Source of the DNA: Orobanche coerulescens
Taxonomy: Eukaryota > Streptophyta > Magnoliopsida > Lamiales > Orobanchaceae
Assembly (NCBI GenBank): GCA_033398695.1
Contig: CM065815.1
Coordinates: 10,162,501-10,226,500 of the forward strand
DNA: 64,000 nucleotides
Reading direction: 5' to 3'
The translations under genes were made by a program, and so were the position numbers. Within the stretch, counting starts at the first letter, position 1, and every line of letters starts with the position of its first letter. Shown here piece after piece: positions 1 through 12,140 of this stretch. Below the pieces are notes generated by a model that searched no databases, was not told where the DNA came from, and saw only the letters and a list, made by a program, of their open reading frames with translations.

Positions 1-1315
1 AAGAGGTCGACTCGGGTCCCACCCGTTGCATTGCCTATAGTTCCGGAGGCGGAGCCTCGCGTGGAGCCGGAGCCTCGCGTGGAGCCGGTCGTGGTTGAGG
101 AGGAAATTCCGGAGGAGGGGCTTCGAGCGAATCGTAAGAGGCCGAGGCCGGAAGAAACTTCGGTTCCTGCCCCGGGCGATGAAGTGCCGATCGCCGCGCC
201 TCCGATCACCATCGTTGCTCCGGAGAGCGAGCCGCCCTCTGCGGCTTTTATGTGGGAGACGGCGATCGCGGATGCTGAGACCCCTCGAGGGAAACCGTTT
301 TTCGGTCGGGATCCCGAGAAGGCTGAGAGGTAGATAGCATTTTTGTGTAGAAAATTGCATCTGCGTAGGAGTTGTATTGACTTTGTTGCTTTGATGCAGG
401 ATCCGTCGCGCAGATCCGTCTTGTCCGCCGATGGTCGTAGATTTCCTAGCGAGCCGATCTCCTCGCCATTCCTACGACATTCCTCCAAACGTTAGCAAGG
501 CTGCTTCTGCTCTGCCGAAGGCGTGGACGACTGATCTGGATGCGATCGCTCGACAGCGATCGGCGAGTTCGATGCACGCTGTTCTCGCCCTTTCTCTCCA
601 GATGGCGACCATGGCTGTCCAGGCTGCTCAGGAGTTTGAGGGGCGGCCTTCCACTATTCGCCTGCAGGCGGCTCTCGAGGCGGCTCGGAAAGAGAACGCC
701 GAGTTTGCTGATAAGATCGCGGCGATGGAGAAGGACTCTTTGGAGGCAGCCAAGCGGGCGAGCCATGAGCTTGAGCTGGAGAAGAAGGAAACTGAGCAAT
801 ATCGTCTGGCGGTCGACCGATTCCGGGACCAGATGCAGAATGCCGTCCAGGCGCAGAGGGTTGCTGAAGAGGAGGCCGATCGCCAGAAGGTGACGATCGC
901 TCGGTTGACCAGCGAGCTGACGGAGGCGAAGGAGAAGGTTGCTGCGAGGGAGGCCGAGCTCCAGGGATCGCAACAGGCGATGGCCGAGCTGAAAGGAGAG
1001 GTTGAGGCGACCAAGGCCGATCCCTTCCAAAACTTGGAGTATGTCAGCGAGTTCGCCTATTATTTGGCGTTCGCCGACTCGATCCGAGCGGCTAAGAAGG
1101 GAGGTTTGGAGGTCGGGCCTCTTGCCGATAACTTCAAGGCGTATGCGTTGGAGCATCCTCTCCATTCAGCTTTCTCCTTGCCGATCCTGGATCTTGCGGA
1201 CATCGGCGTGGATTTGAGCTGGTATCCGTCTCCAGCCAATCTTGCTCATCCCGACGCTCCGGAAGATGAGGGGACCGCGCCGAATGCTGATGGCGAAGGC
1301 CAGGCAGGGGCCTGA
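1..1315 (+). CDS. Spliced coiled-coil protein, antisense within element A (5'-truncated)
   Basis: The frame is open from the first base of the window to a GT donor at 330-331. A 70-base intron (330-399, ending TTGATGCAG) joins it in frame to a second exon, 400-1315, ending in TGA. The visible protein has over 400 residues. The first exon is rich in Pro, Glu and Val, with a short repeat of EPRVEP. The second exon has a long Ala/Glu/Lys/Arg-rich stretch typical of a coiled coil, then a compact hydrophobic C-terminal segment (with EFAYYLAFADSIRAAKKG) and an acidic tail. It runs opposite to gag and converges on it. Antisense extra ORFs are known in some Tat-lineage elements; I do not know a function for this one. 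It could instead be a captured host gene. Confidence 0.6.
330..399 (+). other. Predicted intron in the antisense coiled-coil gene
   Basis: GT donor at 330-331 (context AGAG|GTAGAT) and AG acceptor at 398-399 after a T-rich tract. It is 70 bases long, AT-richer than either side and contains in-frame stops. Removing it joins codons 99 and 100 without a shift, which is why the two reading frames are called one gene. Confidence 0.65.
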
Positions 1316-1884
1316 GGCGCTTCATTTTTGACGTTTTTAGCTTCCTTGTAGTTTTGTAGTTTTCTTTTGTAGTACTTAGGCCTTCGGGAGACCGTGTACT
1401 CTGATTTTTCAAGTAATGAAATGAGCATTTGGATTTCTGACTTATCACTTGAATGAATGGTTATTTTTGAGTCTTTGTTTGACTTTGTACAAATGTGTGA
1501 GGAGAGATCGTTGCGAGGGTAGTTCCAAATGAATTGATAAACTCATAAAGACAACTTTTTACAACAAATTCGATCGCTGCACTACATCTGAAAAAATGAC
1601 GATCTTCGTATGTGGTTGGCTAGCGACGATCGTCGTGTAGGTAGTCCGCACTCTTATTGCCCCTTGTTTTTATTCACTTAGTGGAAGTAAGGGGATGAAA
1701 ATAATTCATTGAGTGAGCGGTCTTCAACTTTGTCGAATCCTCGGGGACGGTCGTCCATTTTGAGGAACCGTGCACGATCGTGGAGTTCGATGGACCGACT
1801 CCTTGATCATGTCTTGATGCGCGAAGACATTGAGTGTATCGTGACTCATTTTATTATGAGGGTCCTCTGTTAGGCTGCGCCTCG
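1316..1884. other. Non-coding part of element A
   Basis: No convincing gene. The stretch holds the likely 3' end of the antisense transcript (T-rich from 1322) and several cgatcg words such as those at about 1600 and 1630. Confidence 0.5.
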
Positions 1885-2400
1885 CCTCGTATTTAAACGA
1901 AGGGCGTGTGGTCTCGGTCTAGAGGAGTCCTTGCGCGGGGCAGCGTCGGATGAATCAACTCCACGCCCGTGGCTTGTTAGCTCTGCTTCCACCTCGGCTA
2001 GCCATGGAGATGGCCGACCTCGACGGTGTACGTTGAGACGGGGGTTGTGGCATGTCGCATTGTCCGGGTTCACCATGTTAGATGATGAACCTTTGAGGAC
2101 GAGCGATCGTGTCCACTGATTAATTTTGGAGGGCCCTCAGACTACGCCAGCCTCGTATTTAAACGAAGGGCGGGCGATCTTGGCCTAAAGGGACCTTGCA
2201 TGGCCTAAGCAGTCGGTTCCATCGACCACCAGGACCATGGCTGCACTCTTCCACCTTGGATCGTCATGTAGATGCCGACCTTCGACGGTGTACGTTGTGC
2301 GGGGGAGGCGATCTCGTGCCTTAGTCCATCAGGTTAGACGGTGAACTGTAGATGGCGATCGAGTCCTCCAGTTTCTTAAATAAGGAGGGAGATCGAGGAG
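1885..2400. repeat. Two-copy imperfect tandem repeat, period about 266 bp, in element A
   Basis: The words cctcgtatttaaacgaaggg (1885 and 2151) and cgacggtgtacgttg (about 2017 and 2283) recur at the same spacing. The copies are diverged between these anchors. The repeat lies between the 3' end of gag and the end of the antisense gene. Both copies contain a TATTTAAA box. Retand-type elements of the Tat group are known to carry tandem repeats in their 3' region, which fits this position. Confidence 0.65.
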
Positions 2401-4066
2401 ACTTCCGAGATCTCCATCTCTTGATTGAAGCATGTAGGGACGGTCACCGAGGTTGATCCAGGGGTCGGCTCATATGAGCTTTCCAGCCTGTTTTGTGTTC
2501 GACTCGGACGATCGTCCATAGTGATAGGTAGGGGCTTCGGATAAACCAATAAGCTGTCCAACTTGCCCTCCTCGAACAATCTCCAGAGCTGTTTGAGGAG
2601 GTCGCGGCATTTGTTGGTGCTGTGGCCGGGACTCTTATGGTAGGCACAATATTGATTGTTGTCCAGGTGACCGTGGTCCCTTATCGCCTTTGGCTTTTTG
2701 AGCTCTTCGTGCCCCTTGATGGCATAGAAAATATGTGTCGGAGTTCTGTTGAACGTATGGAGGAGATGGGCTTCCATGTCCTCGAAAGCCTTGAGATCTC
2801 CGGGTGTCTTGGCGATCGCCTTCTTTGCTTTGGCGATCGCTATCTTCTGGACAAGAGGTGGCGTTTCCTCGCCTAAGCGGAGGGTGAGTAGCCTTTGTCT
2901 GGCCAGAAAGTTGGCAGCTTTAGCGCGGAAGATCGCGTAAGTTGGGGGAATATCCTTGGAGAGATGTCTAAACATGGGAGAGTGACCGTGGAATCCCCCC
3001 ATGACCGAATAGAGAGAGAGCTCGTCACTAACGGGTTCGCCGGTGAGGATGATTTCGTCTACCCGGTCGATGTAATCTGCGTCGGTTTCGTCCTTCCCCT
3101 GCTTGATTTTTATCATGTGGTGGGGACCTTCTGGTCTGGCGACCTTGCTGGCGAAGTATGACGTGAAGTCCTTCGCCAGTTTCTTAAAAGAGGTGATTGA
3201 TCGTGGTGGTAGTGAGACGTACCACCTATGGGCGGCTAAGCCCAATGTTAACGGAAGATCCGGCACTTGGTTGCATCGGATGCCCCACACCCGACCATGT
3301 AGATTCGGAATTTACTCGGGTGGGTTTGGGGTCCGATCTCCTCATACGGTGGTGTTTTGGGAGGAGCGATCGTTGGGTGTATGGGGCAAGCTCAATGTGG
3401 ACCGCGAGTGGCTCGGTCGGCCGGCGATCTTTTTCTTGGTGCTTGCCCGGTGTCAAGTGCTCTCATCTCGTCGAGTGGCGTTGTATGGCGGCCATCGCCG
3501 TGCTTTGCCGCTGCGGCTCGGCGCTCGGATCGGGTGCCGAGGCGATTGAGTACTGATCCCCTGGCGATCGGGGCGGGAGTCAGATGGCTGACCTGCGTTC
3601 GGCTGTGAGGTGGGTAGGCCGAACTTCTGGTGACGGATTCGGGTTCCGTCTTTTCGAGGTTGGAAACAGAGTGCCCCGGTCGCCAGGATGGGTCGCGCCC
3701 CAAGCGATCGAATATGGATCCGTCCGGTCGTGCAAGAGCCTTTCCTCGCGAATTGGGGCTTTCTGACGATCGCTCGTTCAGTAGCCCGCTGAATTTCCGT
3801 TTTCCCATGCGGCGGATGATCGAGGGAGTTATTGCAGGCGACGCACATGCTCTCCGTCGCTCCTCCAGGATGGCCATAGCCTTTTCGATCTGTTCCTCGG
3901 TTTGGAACTGATCGAGTGAGAGGTTGGGGCCATCTCTCGGATGCGGGATCGAGAGTCTCGCGTTGCTGCGGCTTCCCCCTGTCGTTGGCTGGGGTTCGGA
4001 TTGAGCCGGGATATGGTGTCCGGCGGTTCGGAGAGCGGCTTTCTTCGATGTACCGGCGGATGTCAT
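2376..4066 (-). pseudogene. gag: gag of element A, with a frameshift
   Basis: Two minus-strand frames make up one gag. The N-terminal part (4066 to 3392, 224 residues) starts about 130 bases inside the LTR, next to the primer site, and is Ser/Arg/Pro-rich. The C-terminal part (3290 to 2376, about 304 residues) has the retrotransposon gag core (RWYVSLPPRSITSFKKLAKDF, near residue 25) and a CCHC-like knuckle with CAYHKSPGHSTNKC near residue 215, the spacing usual in Tat/Athila gag. The frames differ, so one indel between about 3290 and 3392 breaks the gene, or it is a consensus error. Gag forms the cytoplasmic particle that packages the RNA. No protease motif follows. Confidence 0.75.
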
Positions 4067-4170
4067 GATTCTAAAGGTTTTCTTTGAAGTGCAGTGAGTG
4101 TCACTTCAAGTATATGCCCCGAGAACAGTGAGTGTTCTTCGGGACGGTAGAAATAAAAGTTTGAGGGTTA

Positions 4171-4191
4171 GATCCCCTTCCTCTAGCGCCA
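4171..4191 (-). other. Primer-binding site of element A
   Basis: On the minus strand TGGCGCTAGAGGAAGGGGATC begins two bases after the CAACA end of the LTR. Its TGG start and position mark a tRNA primer site. I have not matched it to a named tRNA. Confidence 0.65.
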
Positions 4192-4193
4192 AT

Positions 4194-5350
4194 TGTTGCT
4201 ACCCAAAATATTATCCGGAGATAGATATTGCTGGAATGGATGGGATAGCAAACAAATGCAAGAGCACTTCTGTGAGAAAGATAAATAACACAAGATTTGC
4301 CGGGGTTGTTAGTCCCGGGCTTGAATGCTCTCGCGAGATATTATTAATACCAATATTCGGGGATACAAGTACTAATGTAAGAATACAATTACAATGAGTG
4401 TAAAGATTCTTGTTATCTTAGCTAGTGAGCGTGTAGATTGCCGGAAGAACCAGATTTGACGCTCTGTGAGTTCTTGTAACAAAGGAGATGAACAGTCGCG
4501 GCGGCGAGAGATCGATCGTCTCTCACGGCGAGTATTTAGCTGGATTCTTGGGCTTCGGGGCTTATGAATCCCTTGGAATCTGTCTAGTGGAGACTTGCTG
4601 CTTCTGCCGATCGTGTTCTGGACGAGAGATTCGGAGAGAGAAGTCCTGAGATGGATTCCGGTGAGGAAGCCGGGAGCTTTATGAAATGTGTGTTCTACTG
4701 TATTTCTGTTGTGGGTGAAATGAATTCTGAGCGTAAGTCAAATGAATTTGGAACCTTTTTCCAGTAGGAGGAGGTTCTCTATTTATAGGGCTTGGATACG
4801 CCGGGCGATCGCCTTTTCTGCATTATAATAATCGGGTGATCGTCTCTTAGCACATGGGCCTGTCCCCTCAAAGTCTGCAGGAGTTGCTGGAAGTCAACTG
4901 TGCGGTCCAATGGGGAGCTTACACGCGTCCTGAGTTGCTGTCACGGGTGATCCCACTGACAACTTTCGGCGCGCATGCCGGTAGGTGAGGTAGGTGACAG
5001 GCTGTGGTCAAAGGTCTTGTCTGTCAGCAAAAGATCTCATCTGTCAGCGAAGATCTCGTATGCCAGCGCCTTTTGTGGATCTGCACGTGGGTGCTTTTCT
5101 GAGACTCAGTCCTCGATGACTTTGACGGGCGATCATCTCTGCTCGGGGCGCAGGTCGACCGTCCTTAGCCGGACACTAGAGTCGATCGCCAGACGCCGAA
5201 GGGCGATCGCCTTGGGAGTCGATCGCTAGGTACCTGATGGTGGTCTGATATCTTCGACTTGGCGAGCTAGCCATAGTTTGACTGGAGTTGACTTGGTCGC
5301 TCGGCCTTACAGTCGATCGCCTATCGGGATGGATAAATCGTGACACAACA
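4194..5350 (-). repeat. 5' LTR of element A
   Basis: It is bounded on the plus strand by TGTTGCTACCC (4194) and GTGACACAACA (to 5350), i.e. TG...CA with inverted TGTTG/CAACA ends; length 1157. A TATA box reads CCTATAAATAG on the minus strand at 4779-4789. Upstream of it (higher coordinates) the palindrome GGCGATCGCC or close variants recur near 4804, 5184, 5204, 5218 and 5313. The partner LTR is not in the window. Confidence 0.8.
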
Positions 5351-6431
5351 AATATCATCACGACACTTATATTCAATCTCGATTATCATTCTCATGTGAA
5401 GTTCGGTGATCTCAGGCTGATGCACTAGATTCCATTATCATCATTACATTCAGACTACATCTAAAGAACTAATAAATCCAACTTATAAGAAAGGATACAA
5501 CCTTCGATGATTCTTTCTTAAGTCCGTTTAACAAAAGTGATATTAACTCCAAGTCTATGATTAATATGGCAACGTTATTCAATACGGATAATCAATCTCA
5601 GAATATTACTCTCATCATTAACGCAATAGGATTCCAACTATGATGTTTCAACGACGATATCTTAAGCATAATCATTCTAACTTCTAAACATGATGTTGTT
5701 TGAATAATTCATCAATGGAACTCAATATCTTGATAGCATACTCATCATATCCTTAAGAACACGAATTCAACGTTGGAGATAGTATTAACATACCTTAAGA
5801 TGAAGAAAACACTGAGACAATAGGTAGACTTCAACTCCGGTTGCTTGTGTGACAATCCAAGATGACTCTCTACTTCAAGGATCAAGTATGAGTAATCTCC
5901 AATCTTCAATGATCAAGTTGAGATGGTTTAAATGTGTTTAAGAAGAAGGGGAGGCTCTCTGGACTTCCAAGAAATGAAGGACAAGTGAAGAAAACGTAAA
6001 CAAAATAAAATGGGGTGTTGTCCCTTTTATAATGTTTCTGTACGTTAGCTGTTTAGCATACGCTACCACAATGTCCTTAGCGCACGCTAACGAGCGTTGA
6101 CTCGAAAACTGTCCAGGTTCATACGCGGGAATCTTATCCGGATCCATGTCCGGCTGGCGCATGTGACAGCTGCCTAGCTCAATTATTGGCTGGTTAATGC
6201 ATGCTACGCTACATTCGTAGCGTACGCTAACTTCTACAGATAACGTATGTTAAGCTATCCTTGTTAATGTACGTTATCACGTATTTGCATGGGAAAATTT
6301 ACATATTGCCATACTCATGTACAAGGATACAAATACGAGAAATATTATACTTCAATTATCGATATCACAATTCCGAATAATACAGGGTTCAAACACAGAA
6401 GAAATACTCAATAATAAATCCGGATATTACA
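5351..6431 (-). mobile_element. H-family gypsy LTR fragment, cut by element A
   Basis: The right end reads CCGGATATTACA, the reverse complement of a TGTAATATCCGG LTR start. The same family appears in the opposite orientation at 63277-64000; the two share the start and a segment with TCCGGATAAGATTCCCGC. A TATA-like box is on the minus strand near 6018-6030 (CATTATAAAAGGG). TAGCG(CA/TA)CGCTA words lie at about 6076 and 6217. The left part of this LTR must lie beyond element A. Confidence 0.7.
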
Positions 6432-6508
6432 TTCTGGACCGGGCCAAAGTGCCCATTTTTTTCTTGGCCTAAAAACGGGGGCCCGTGGCCCTCCCCGGAC
6501 GGGCTTGG

Positions 6509-9500
6509 TGTAACACCCCAATCCGCTTAGGGATATTACATGCCGTAGAACCTTTCCTCAAGGATCTACCAGGCTGGTAACAACATATAACAACTCAACC
6601 ATGCCTTTAAGGCTAAAATGACTCAGTAGACCGATTTGGTCTTTCAATAAATACATACAACTCAAATACAACTCATGCCCACGCAGGGGTCAAAATACAA
6701 CCACACCCGTACAACGGGAAAAATATAGCAGCGGAAAATAAAGTACAACTGAACCAATAAATAATGTACGGTTCCTCATGTGATTAGTATCGATCATCTT
6801 TCATCATCCTTCCTGCCGACCCTGTGTTATGCTCCAAAACCTGAATGCAAAAATAGACATCCACCCCCCGAATACTCGGGGGTTAGCAAAACTCCACTGT
6901 TTTGCTAGTGCAAGTACAGGTGCAAAAATACGAGTCATACAATTCACATTCCACGAACGATAATAATTTGGAATCCTCAAAGATTCAAACGAAACGAAAA
7001 GTACTTCCCGAGGCAAGAGTTTGAGAAAACATTTCAAAATTGAAAGATCATAAATCAATGGAAATAATTTATAAAACGGTTTAGAATGCCATCGAGAGTT
7101 TTAATAGAAAACAATTTAGGATTATCAAATCCCGCTTTTCAAAACCCAAAAGACGAAAGGGGTCACCGCCCCAAAGGTTTACTTTCCGTAAAATGACCTT
7201 TACCAAACCGTTGGGATTTTAGCCCCAAATCCGTAAAATGACTTTTACAAAACCATTGGGATTTTAGCCCCAAATCTCATCAACTCACAATACACAAGAA
7301 CGACCACAAGGTTCGTCTCCCAACATCAAAATCCACAAATAAAGGATTTAACACAAACAACAAAATACTCTAGTGCCATCCTAGCCAAGTAAGCCAAACG
7401 AACAACTTACCTCTTACACACTTAGTCGATGCATGCAATTATGAAAACCGTTCAAAAGCACTCATTTCCAGAAATGCCATAATCAAATCACATTTGCAAA
7501 ATGCACCACAATTAACCGCGGACTCACAGCTTCGTGGATCCCTACCGAGACCTCGTCGGATCTAACCCGTAGTGGTTAAAAGCAAGCTCGCGGTCCCACA
7601 GCTTCGTGGAGCCCTACCGAGACCCCGTCGGATCTAACCCGTAGTGAGCATACACACACACACGTTACTCATGCAATACTAATATGCTAAGAATGTAAGT
7701 TCATCAAGAATACTTACTAGAGATGGCCACTTATCCGACAACATTATCAAACTCTTCAAAACACAATAACAAGATTAAACACGGAATACACGATTCCAGA
7801 ACTTTTAAACAACAAGGATATCATCAAAGCCTTCAACGTTCAAAATAATCAAATCATAATCAATTCCCAAAACACAACGTTCACAAAACACACACGCGTT
7901 TTGAAAGAGAGTCTTTAACGAGGCCAAACCGAAATCTTTTGAAACTTCATTTCAAATAACCAAACAAACACATCAAGACGACCACCGATCATCATATCCA
8001 TAAAACGAGAAAAGTATGGGCAAGGTACTTGCCTCGAATAAGAACAACACGGAGAATCGACCGAAGTAGGTTGACACGAACTGACTACGAACCCTCCGAC
8101 TCCACCGATCGCCAACTCGCAATAATAAACTACGAAGGACAAATACAATAACGAAAATGAATTCTATAACACGACTCAAAGCCATTGAATTCAAAGAACG
8201 AATGACGAAAGTTCAAGTGTTTTCCCCAAAACGGCCAAGAACACGATTCATCCCGAAAAAACACGAAAACGGAATTCCAAGTCGAGATATGGATATACAA
8301 TCCATAGAATATGTTTAACAACATCATTTAACCAAAATTTATCCAACAAAAATGGATGAAAAACGAGATCGAGAACAAATCCCCCAAAAAGTCGATTCAA
8401 AGGAAATCAAGAAATATACTTCAATTCGACGAAGAACAATGGATTAAATAATGTTAAACAGAAGAATACTACCAAGATTAATCATACCCATCATGAATTA
8501 ATCAACAACACGGAACGAATCGGACAAAAATGCAAAACCCCCCAAATTCACGAAATTAGGGTTCTAAGGAAGATTACCTTGATTCGCTGGATCAAAGGAT
8601 GATAACGGATGATTGATCGATATTATAAACTCAAGAACTTCGTAGATTTGTTGTCAAACAACATGGCTTCGCCACCCTCGAATCGCCAGCCGCGGATAGA
8701 AAAGGAAGGAAGTGAAAAATGAATGAAAATGTGACTGCTCTGTCACATTTATACTGGGCCGGAACTAGCGTGCGCTAGCCTTCCCGGACTAGCGTGCGCT
8801 ATCGGCCCGATGCTCGAGTACCCTCGGCCGGGGCCCGCACGACCCGGCACCACCGACCAAACTCGCCGTGACACTGTCGCCCGACTCCGCTAGCGTGCGC
8901 TACGGCCGGAAGCTGCGCGCTAGCGGCTTTGTCGAGAACCTCTGGACTAAAAGCTCGCCCAGGTAACGTACGCTAGTCGGCCGACAGCGTGCGCTACCCC
9001 TGCCGGTTAGCGTGCGCTATGACCGATAGTAGCGTGTGCTACCTGCCAATCCTAACCGAGTCCAGAACCTCAGAACCCCACTGCCCAGACAGATGGCGTC
9101 TGGCTGGGCCGCTCGGCAGCGTCGCTACACTGCCCGGTTAGCGCGCGACCTTCCGGACATAAGCGTCGCTCGCCCGGTCTGCCAGCGTCGGCCCGGCCGG
9201 TGCCATAGCCGTCCGGCGGGACACCTGCCGTCGACGGTGCTCGGTAGTCATGATCCGACGACTCGATTTCCAAAAACGTACGGAACGAATACGACGAAAA
9301 GTTCGCGGACAACATCAACGACCCGAAATGAAAACATAATACCATAATTAATCATACGCGACCAAGAAACGGGTCGAGACAACAATTACAGATACGGATA
9401 CCCGTAACTTTCAGTAAATTACAAAATAGCCCAAAACGCCCGAAAATCACGATACATGATCGAATAACCAAACCGAAGTTCACAACACGTCTAGCAAAAT

Positions 9501-9742
9501 TAAGCGGACTTACGGGAAACTCGAAACAGCAGTTTCGAACGAGATTCGCAAGAATCGAACTCAAGTGCGGAAAAGTCGCTAAAAAGCACGGAACTCAACA
9601 AAACAACACCGAAACGAACTCGGATGACAAAAAGTGTAGAATTAATCATTCTCAGAATGACGAAACGGTCATGAGAGAGTCGTCAAAACGGACTTCCACC
9701 GAAAAAAAGAAATTACCGGAAATCGAAATTACGGGTTTTACA
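6509..9742 (-). mobile_element. Solo LTR G (Ty3/gypsy, related to element B)
   Basis: The ends are TGTAACACCCC (6509) and GGGTTTTACA (to 9742), flanked by a perfect 5-bp TSD, CTTGG (6504-6508 and 9743-9747). The length is 3234 bp. With no internal region or partner it is a solo LTR left by LTR-LTR recombination. On the minus strand a TATA-like box (CAGTATAAATG, 8746-8757) is preceded by TAGCGTGCGCTA words (8766, 8790, 8891, 9008; variants 8964, 9030). The last 320 bp are nearly identical to B's LTR end, but the rest is not. Confidence 0.88.
7524..7655. repeat. Two-copy tandem cassette in solo LTR G
   Basis: The cassette CACAGCTTCGTGGA..CCTACCGAGACC..GTCGGATCTAACCCGTAGTG occurs at about 7526 and 7597. 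It occupies the same LTR region as the cassettes of elements B, D and E. Confidence 0.65.
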
Positions 9743-10335
9743 CTTGGCCCGGCCCGCGGACCTTTCCTTATATTTTTTATTTTACTTTTTAAAGTCTAAA
9801 ATATAATATAACAATACGTAATAAATATTCAAATTTTTTTAATTGAACATTATATTATTTACGACACTACTAAAATTAAAAAAAAAATGCAAATATTTTT
9901 ATTTAATTATTCTATCATTTATTACATTGCCATAACAAAAATATATATACAAATATTTTTATTTTATTATTAGATCATCTATCAATACCACTATCTACAA
10001 AAATCATGAAATAATATTGTATATTCGTATGAGATCATAAAAGTAACCATAAATTCGAATAAAAAATATATTTACATCAATAACGAACATATAGATGTAA
10101 CATAATCTAATAAAATACATAAGAAAAATCATTTAAATATTAAAATTACACTAAACTTTTAAAAAAAAGTTGGGCCGGGCTGGCAGCCTGGGGTCGGGCC
10201 TCTACGGGCGGACAAAAATTGGCACGAGCCAAAAAGGCCCAATTTTGTTTGGGCCACAAAAGTGGAGCCCAGTGCCCGCCTAACAAAGGGCGAGCTAGCC
10301 CGGCCCGCGGGCCTGGACCTGTTTTGCCAGGTCTA

Positions 10336-10711
10336 CATAAAGTACTTACTCAGTTTTCACACTTTCCTAGTTTGTGGGAGCTTCAACTCTGGTGTGCTAC
10401 AGTTACCAAAGACACATTTGTTGTATCTTTGAGCACAATACGTCTGATATGTTAGCACTATATGGGACACAATTGTCTTGCAGAAAGATTTCACTCCCCT
10501 CGACTTTTCTGCATTTACAGAAATATATTTTTTTGTAATTTATTTTTGTCTTCGAGCTTATTTTGTAATTGACTTGCAAGAACACTAGTACTATATTCTC
10601 ATTTAATATAATTTCTAAATTTATTAGAATCTATTATCTAAAATATAAGTTGAGATAATTCCCGATAATTTATCTGTTAATATTTATTTTATATTAGTTG
10701 AAAATATACTA
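10336..10711. other. Unassigned DNA, no recognisable gene
   Basis: A stretch of moderate AT content with only short ORFs and no family I recognise. It may be old intergenic or UTR sequence outside the transposons. Confidence 0.4.
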
Positions 10712-10963
10712 CTCCCTTCGTTCCTAAAAAATTATTCGGTTTGATTTTTGATAGTTGTACATTTTAAACTTTGACACTAAATATTTTTGTTTATATTGTA
10801 ATACTTGATGAAAGCTATATCAATAAAAATACATTTCAAATATATCAATTGATATATTTTTATCAAATATTATATAATACAAATAAGTATATTTAAGGTC
10901 AACCTTTAAAAGTTACAACTATCAAAAAGTCACAAGTGGACAATCTTTTAGAAAAGGATGGAG
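10712..10963. mobile_element. Stowaway-like MITE (Tc1/mariner type)
   Basis: The termini CTCCCTTCGTTCCTAAAA and the inverted TTTTAGAAAAGGATGGAG match the plant Stowaway pattern (CTCCCTCCGT). The 252-bp element is flanked by TA dinucleotides (10710-10711 and 10964-10965). A pair of complementary inner words (ATAGTTG and CAACTAT) extends the symmetry. It has no coding capacity. Confidence 0.75.
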
Positions 10964-10965
10964 TA

Positions 10966-12140
10966 TTAAATTTTAATATATAAATAACGCGAGATAGTAA
11001 ATCAGAAAAGCATTTAGAAGCGGAAAAATATTTTGTTTTCGCTAAATTCCATGAATTTCATTTAAAATAAGAATAAAAATAGAAAAAATATTCTTTTTTA
11101 TTTTATTTTTCTTTCTTTTTTTTGAGTAACAAAGTATTTTAAAAAAATACACTACTTTAAAAGAAAAAGAAAAATAGAAATAATAATTATCTTTTTTTAT
11201 TTCATTTTTCCGGGGTTTTTTTCATTTAACAAAAATATATTAAAAATTACATTATTTTAAAATAAAAATAGAAAAAGAATCTTTTTTTATTATATTTTTT
11301 TATCTTTATTTTTCATAAGAGATTTTGCTCATTATTTTGTTGAGGAATATGGTATTTTTGTTAATAATAAATATAAATTTAGAGTAAATAAGATCAATCT
11401 GTAAAATAAAATATGATTTGAGGTAAATAGAAAGTTTGTTATAAGTTAGAGTCAAATTTGTAATTTGCGATATAAGCATCTAAGAGGAATGTGTTTGTCC
11501 ATTTCAAAATTGGTTTGACTTTTGGACTTATATGTAAATAAAGATACTCTAATTGTACAACTTCATTATTGTTCAACAAATGGTAGTTTATTTGAGAAGG
11601 GGGTATCTAACAGATATGGTCGATATAATTGTCCTATATAGTTATAATTCACCGAACAAGGGGAGTCTCACATTGAGGGAGTAGCGTTGAAAATAAAACC
11701 AAACCACATGATACTCAATTCGAGTTTGATTGATAAAATTCTGTTTGAACTTGGTTTGTTAATATACTGAACCAAGATTGAACATAATTTTTCGTTTGAT
11801 AAAATATAAAGCTCGGTCCGAACTTATCTCAATTTGAATAAAAAATTATAAGATACTATTAAAAAAATTAAGCTACTCGAACTCGATTCGCCTTCAACTC
11901 GACAAAAGCTTGTTCAAGCTCGGCTCGATTAATATCAAATCAAATTCAGATATAGTGCTTAAAGTTCGATCAAACATGTGTTCGACTCGTTTGAATTGAT
12001 CTACACACCTAAGGGTAAGTAGCATGAATAATGAACACAGTTCGATCGAAAACCAATTTCTATCTGAATATTAATTTCCATATTATAATTTTTTTTACCG
12101 CTGTTACTCCACTCCACGGAATAAACCAGAAAGTTTAGAG
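10966..12140. other. AT-rich DNA with a probable hAT-like relic
   Basis: Runs such as ATTTTATTTTTC recur three times at about 11080-11310, each with a following CATTTAAC-like word, suggesting an old local duplication. Around 11690-12020, words of the type CTCGATTCG and GCTCGGCTCG end in TTGATCTACACACCTAAGGGT, resembling hAT-type relics common between plant genes. No gene is seen. Confidence 0.35.

Larger units (their letters stand above)
1..5350 (-). mobile_element. Element A: gag-bearing Ty3/gypsy LTR retrotransposon, partial (runs off left edge)
   Basis: Read on the minus strand, the order is LTR (5350 to 4194), primer-binding site, gag (4066 to 2376), a two-copy tandem repeat, and then a coding region on the opposite strand (1-1315). 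The LTR has short inverted ends, TGTTG and CAACA. No protease, reverse transcriptase or integrase is visible in the 2.4 kb beyond gag, where pol should begin. The element is therefore probably a gag-only, non-autonomous form, unless pol lies beyond the window. The gag style (see its entry) fits the Tat/Athila side of Ty3/gypsy rather than the chromoviruses elsewhere in the window. Its other LTR is outside the window, so the TSD (aatat at 5351-5355 on the right) cannot be confirmed. Confidence 0.8.
6432..10335. mobile_element. GC-rich hAT-like relic, interrupted by solo LTR G
   Basis: The segments 6432-6508 and 9743-10335 flank solo LTR G. They share GGGCC/CCCGGCCCG-rich sequence around an AT-rich centre. 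The right end, read inward, is TAGACCTGGCAAAACAGGTC, a terminus style common in plant hAT non-autonomous elements. The left terminus seems lost at the H LTR border, so no 8-bp TSD can be shown. No transposase ORF is present. Confidence 0.45.

Noticed and set aside
446..1165. A 239-residue minus-strand ORF opposite the coiled-coil gene
   Set aside because: It is a shadow of the GC-rich plus-strand frame. The plus frame has the splice sites, coiled-coil pattern and stop.
9036..9347. Short overlapping ORFs in the GC-rich part of solo LTR G
   Set aside because: They are in U3 palindrome-rich DNA on both strands at once, which indicates chance open frames.
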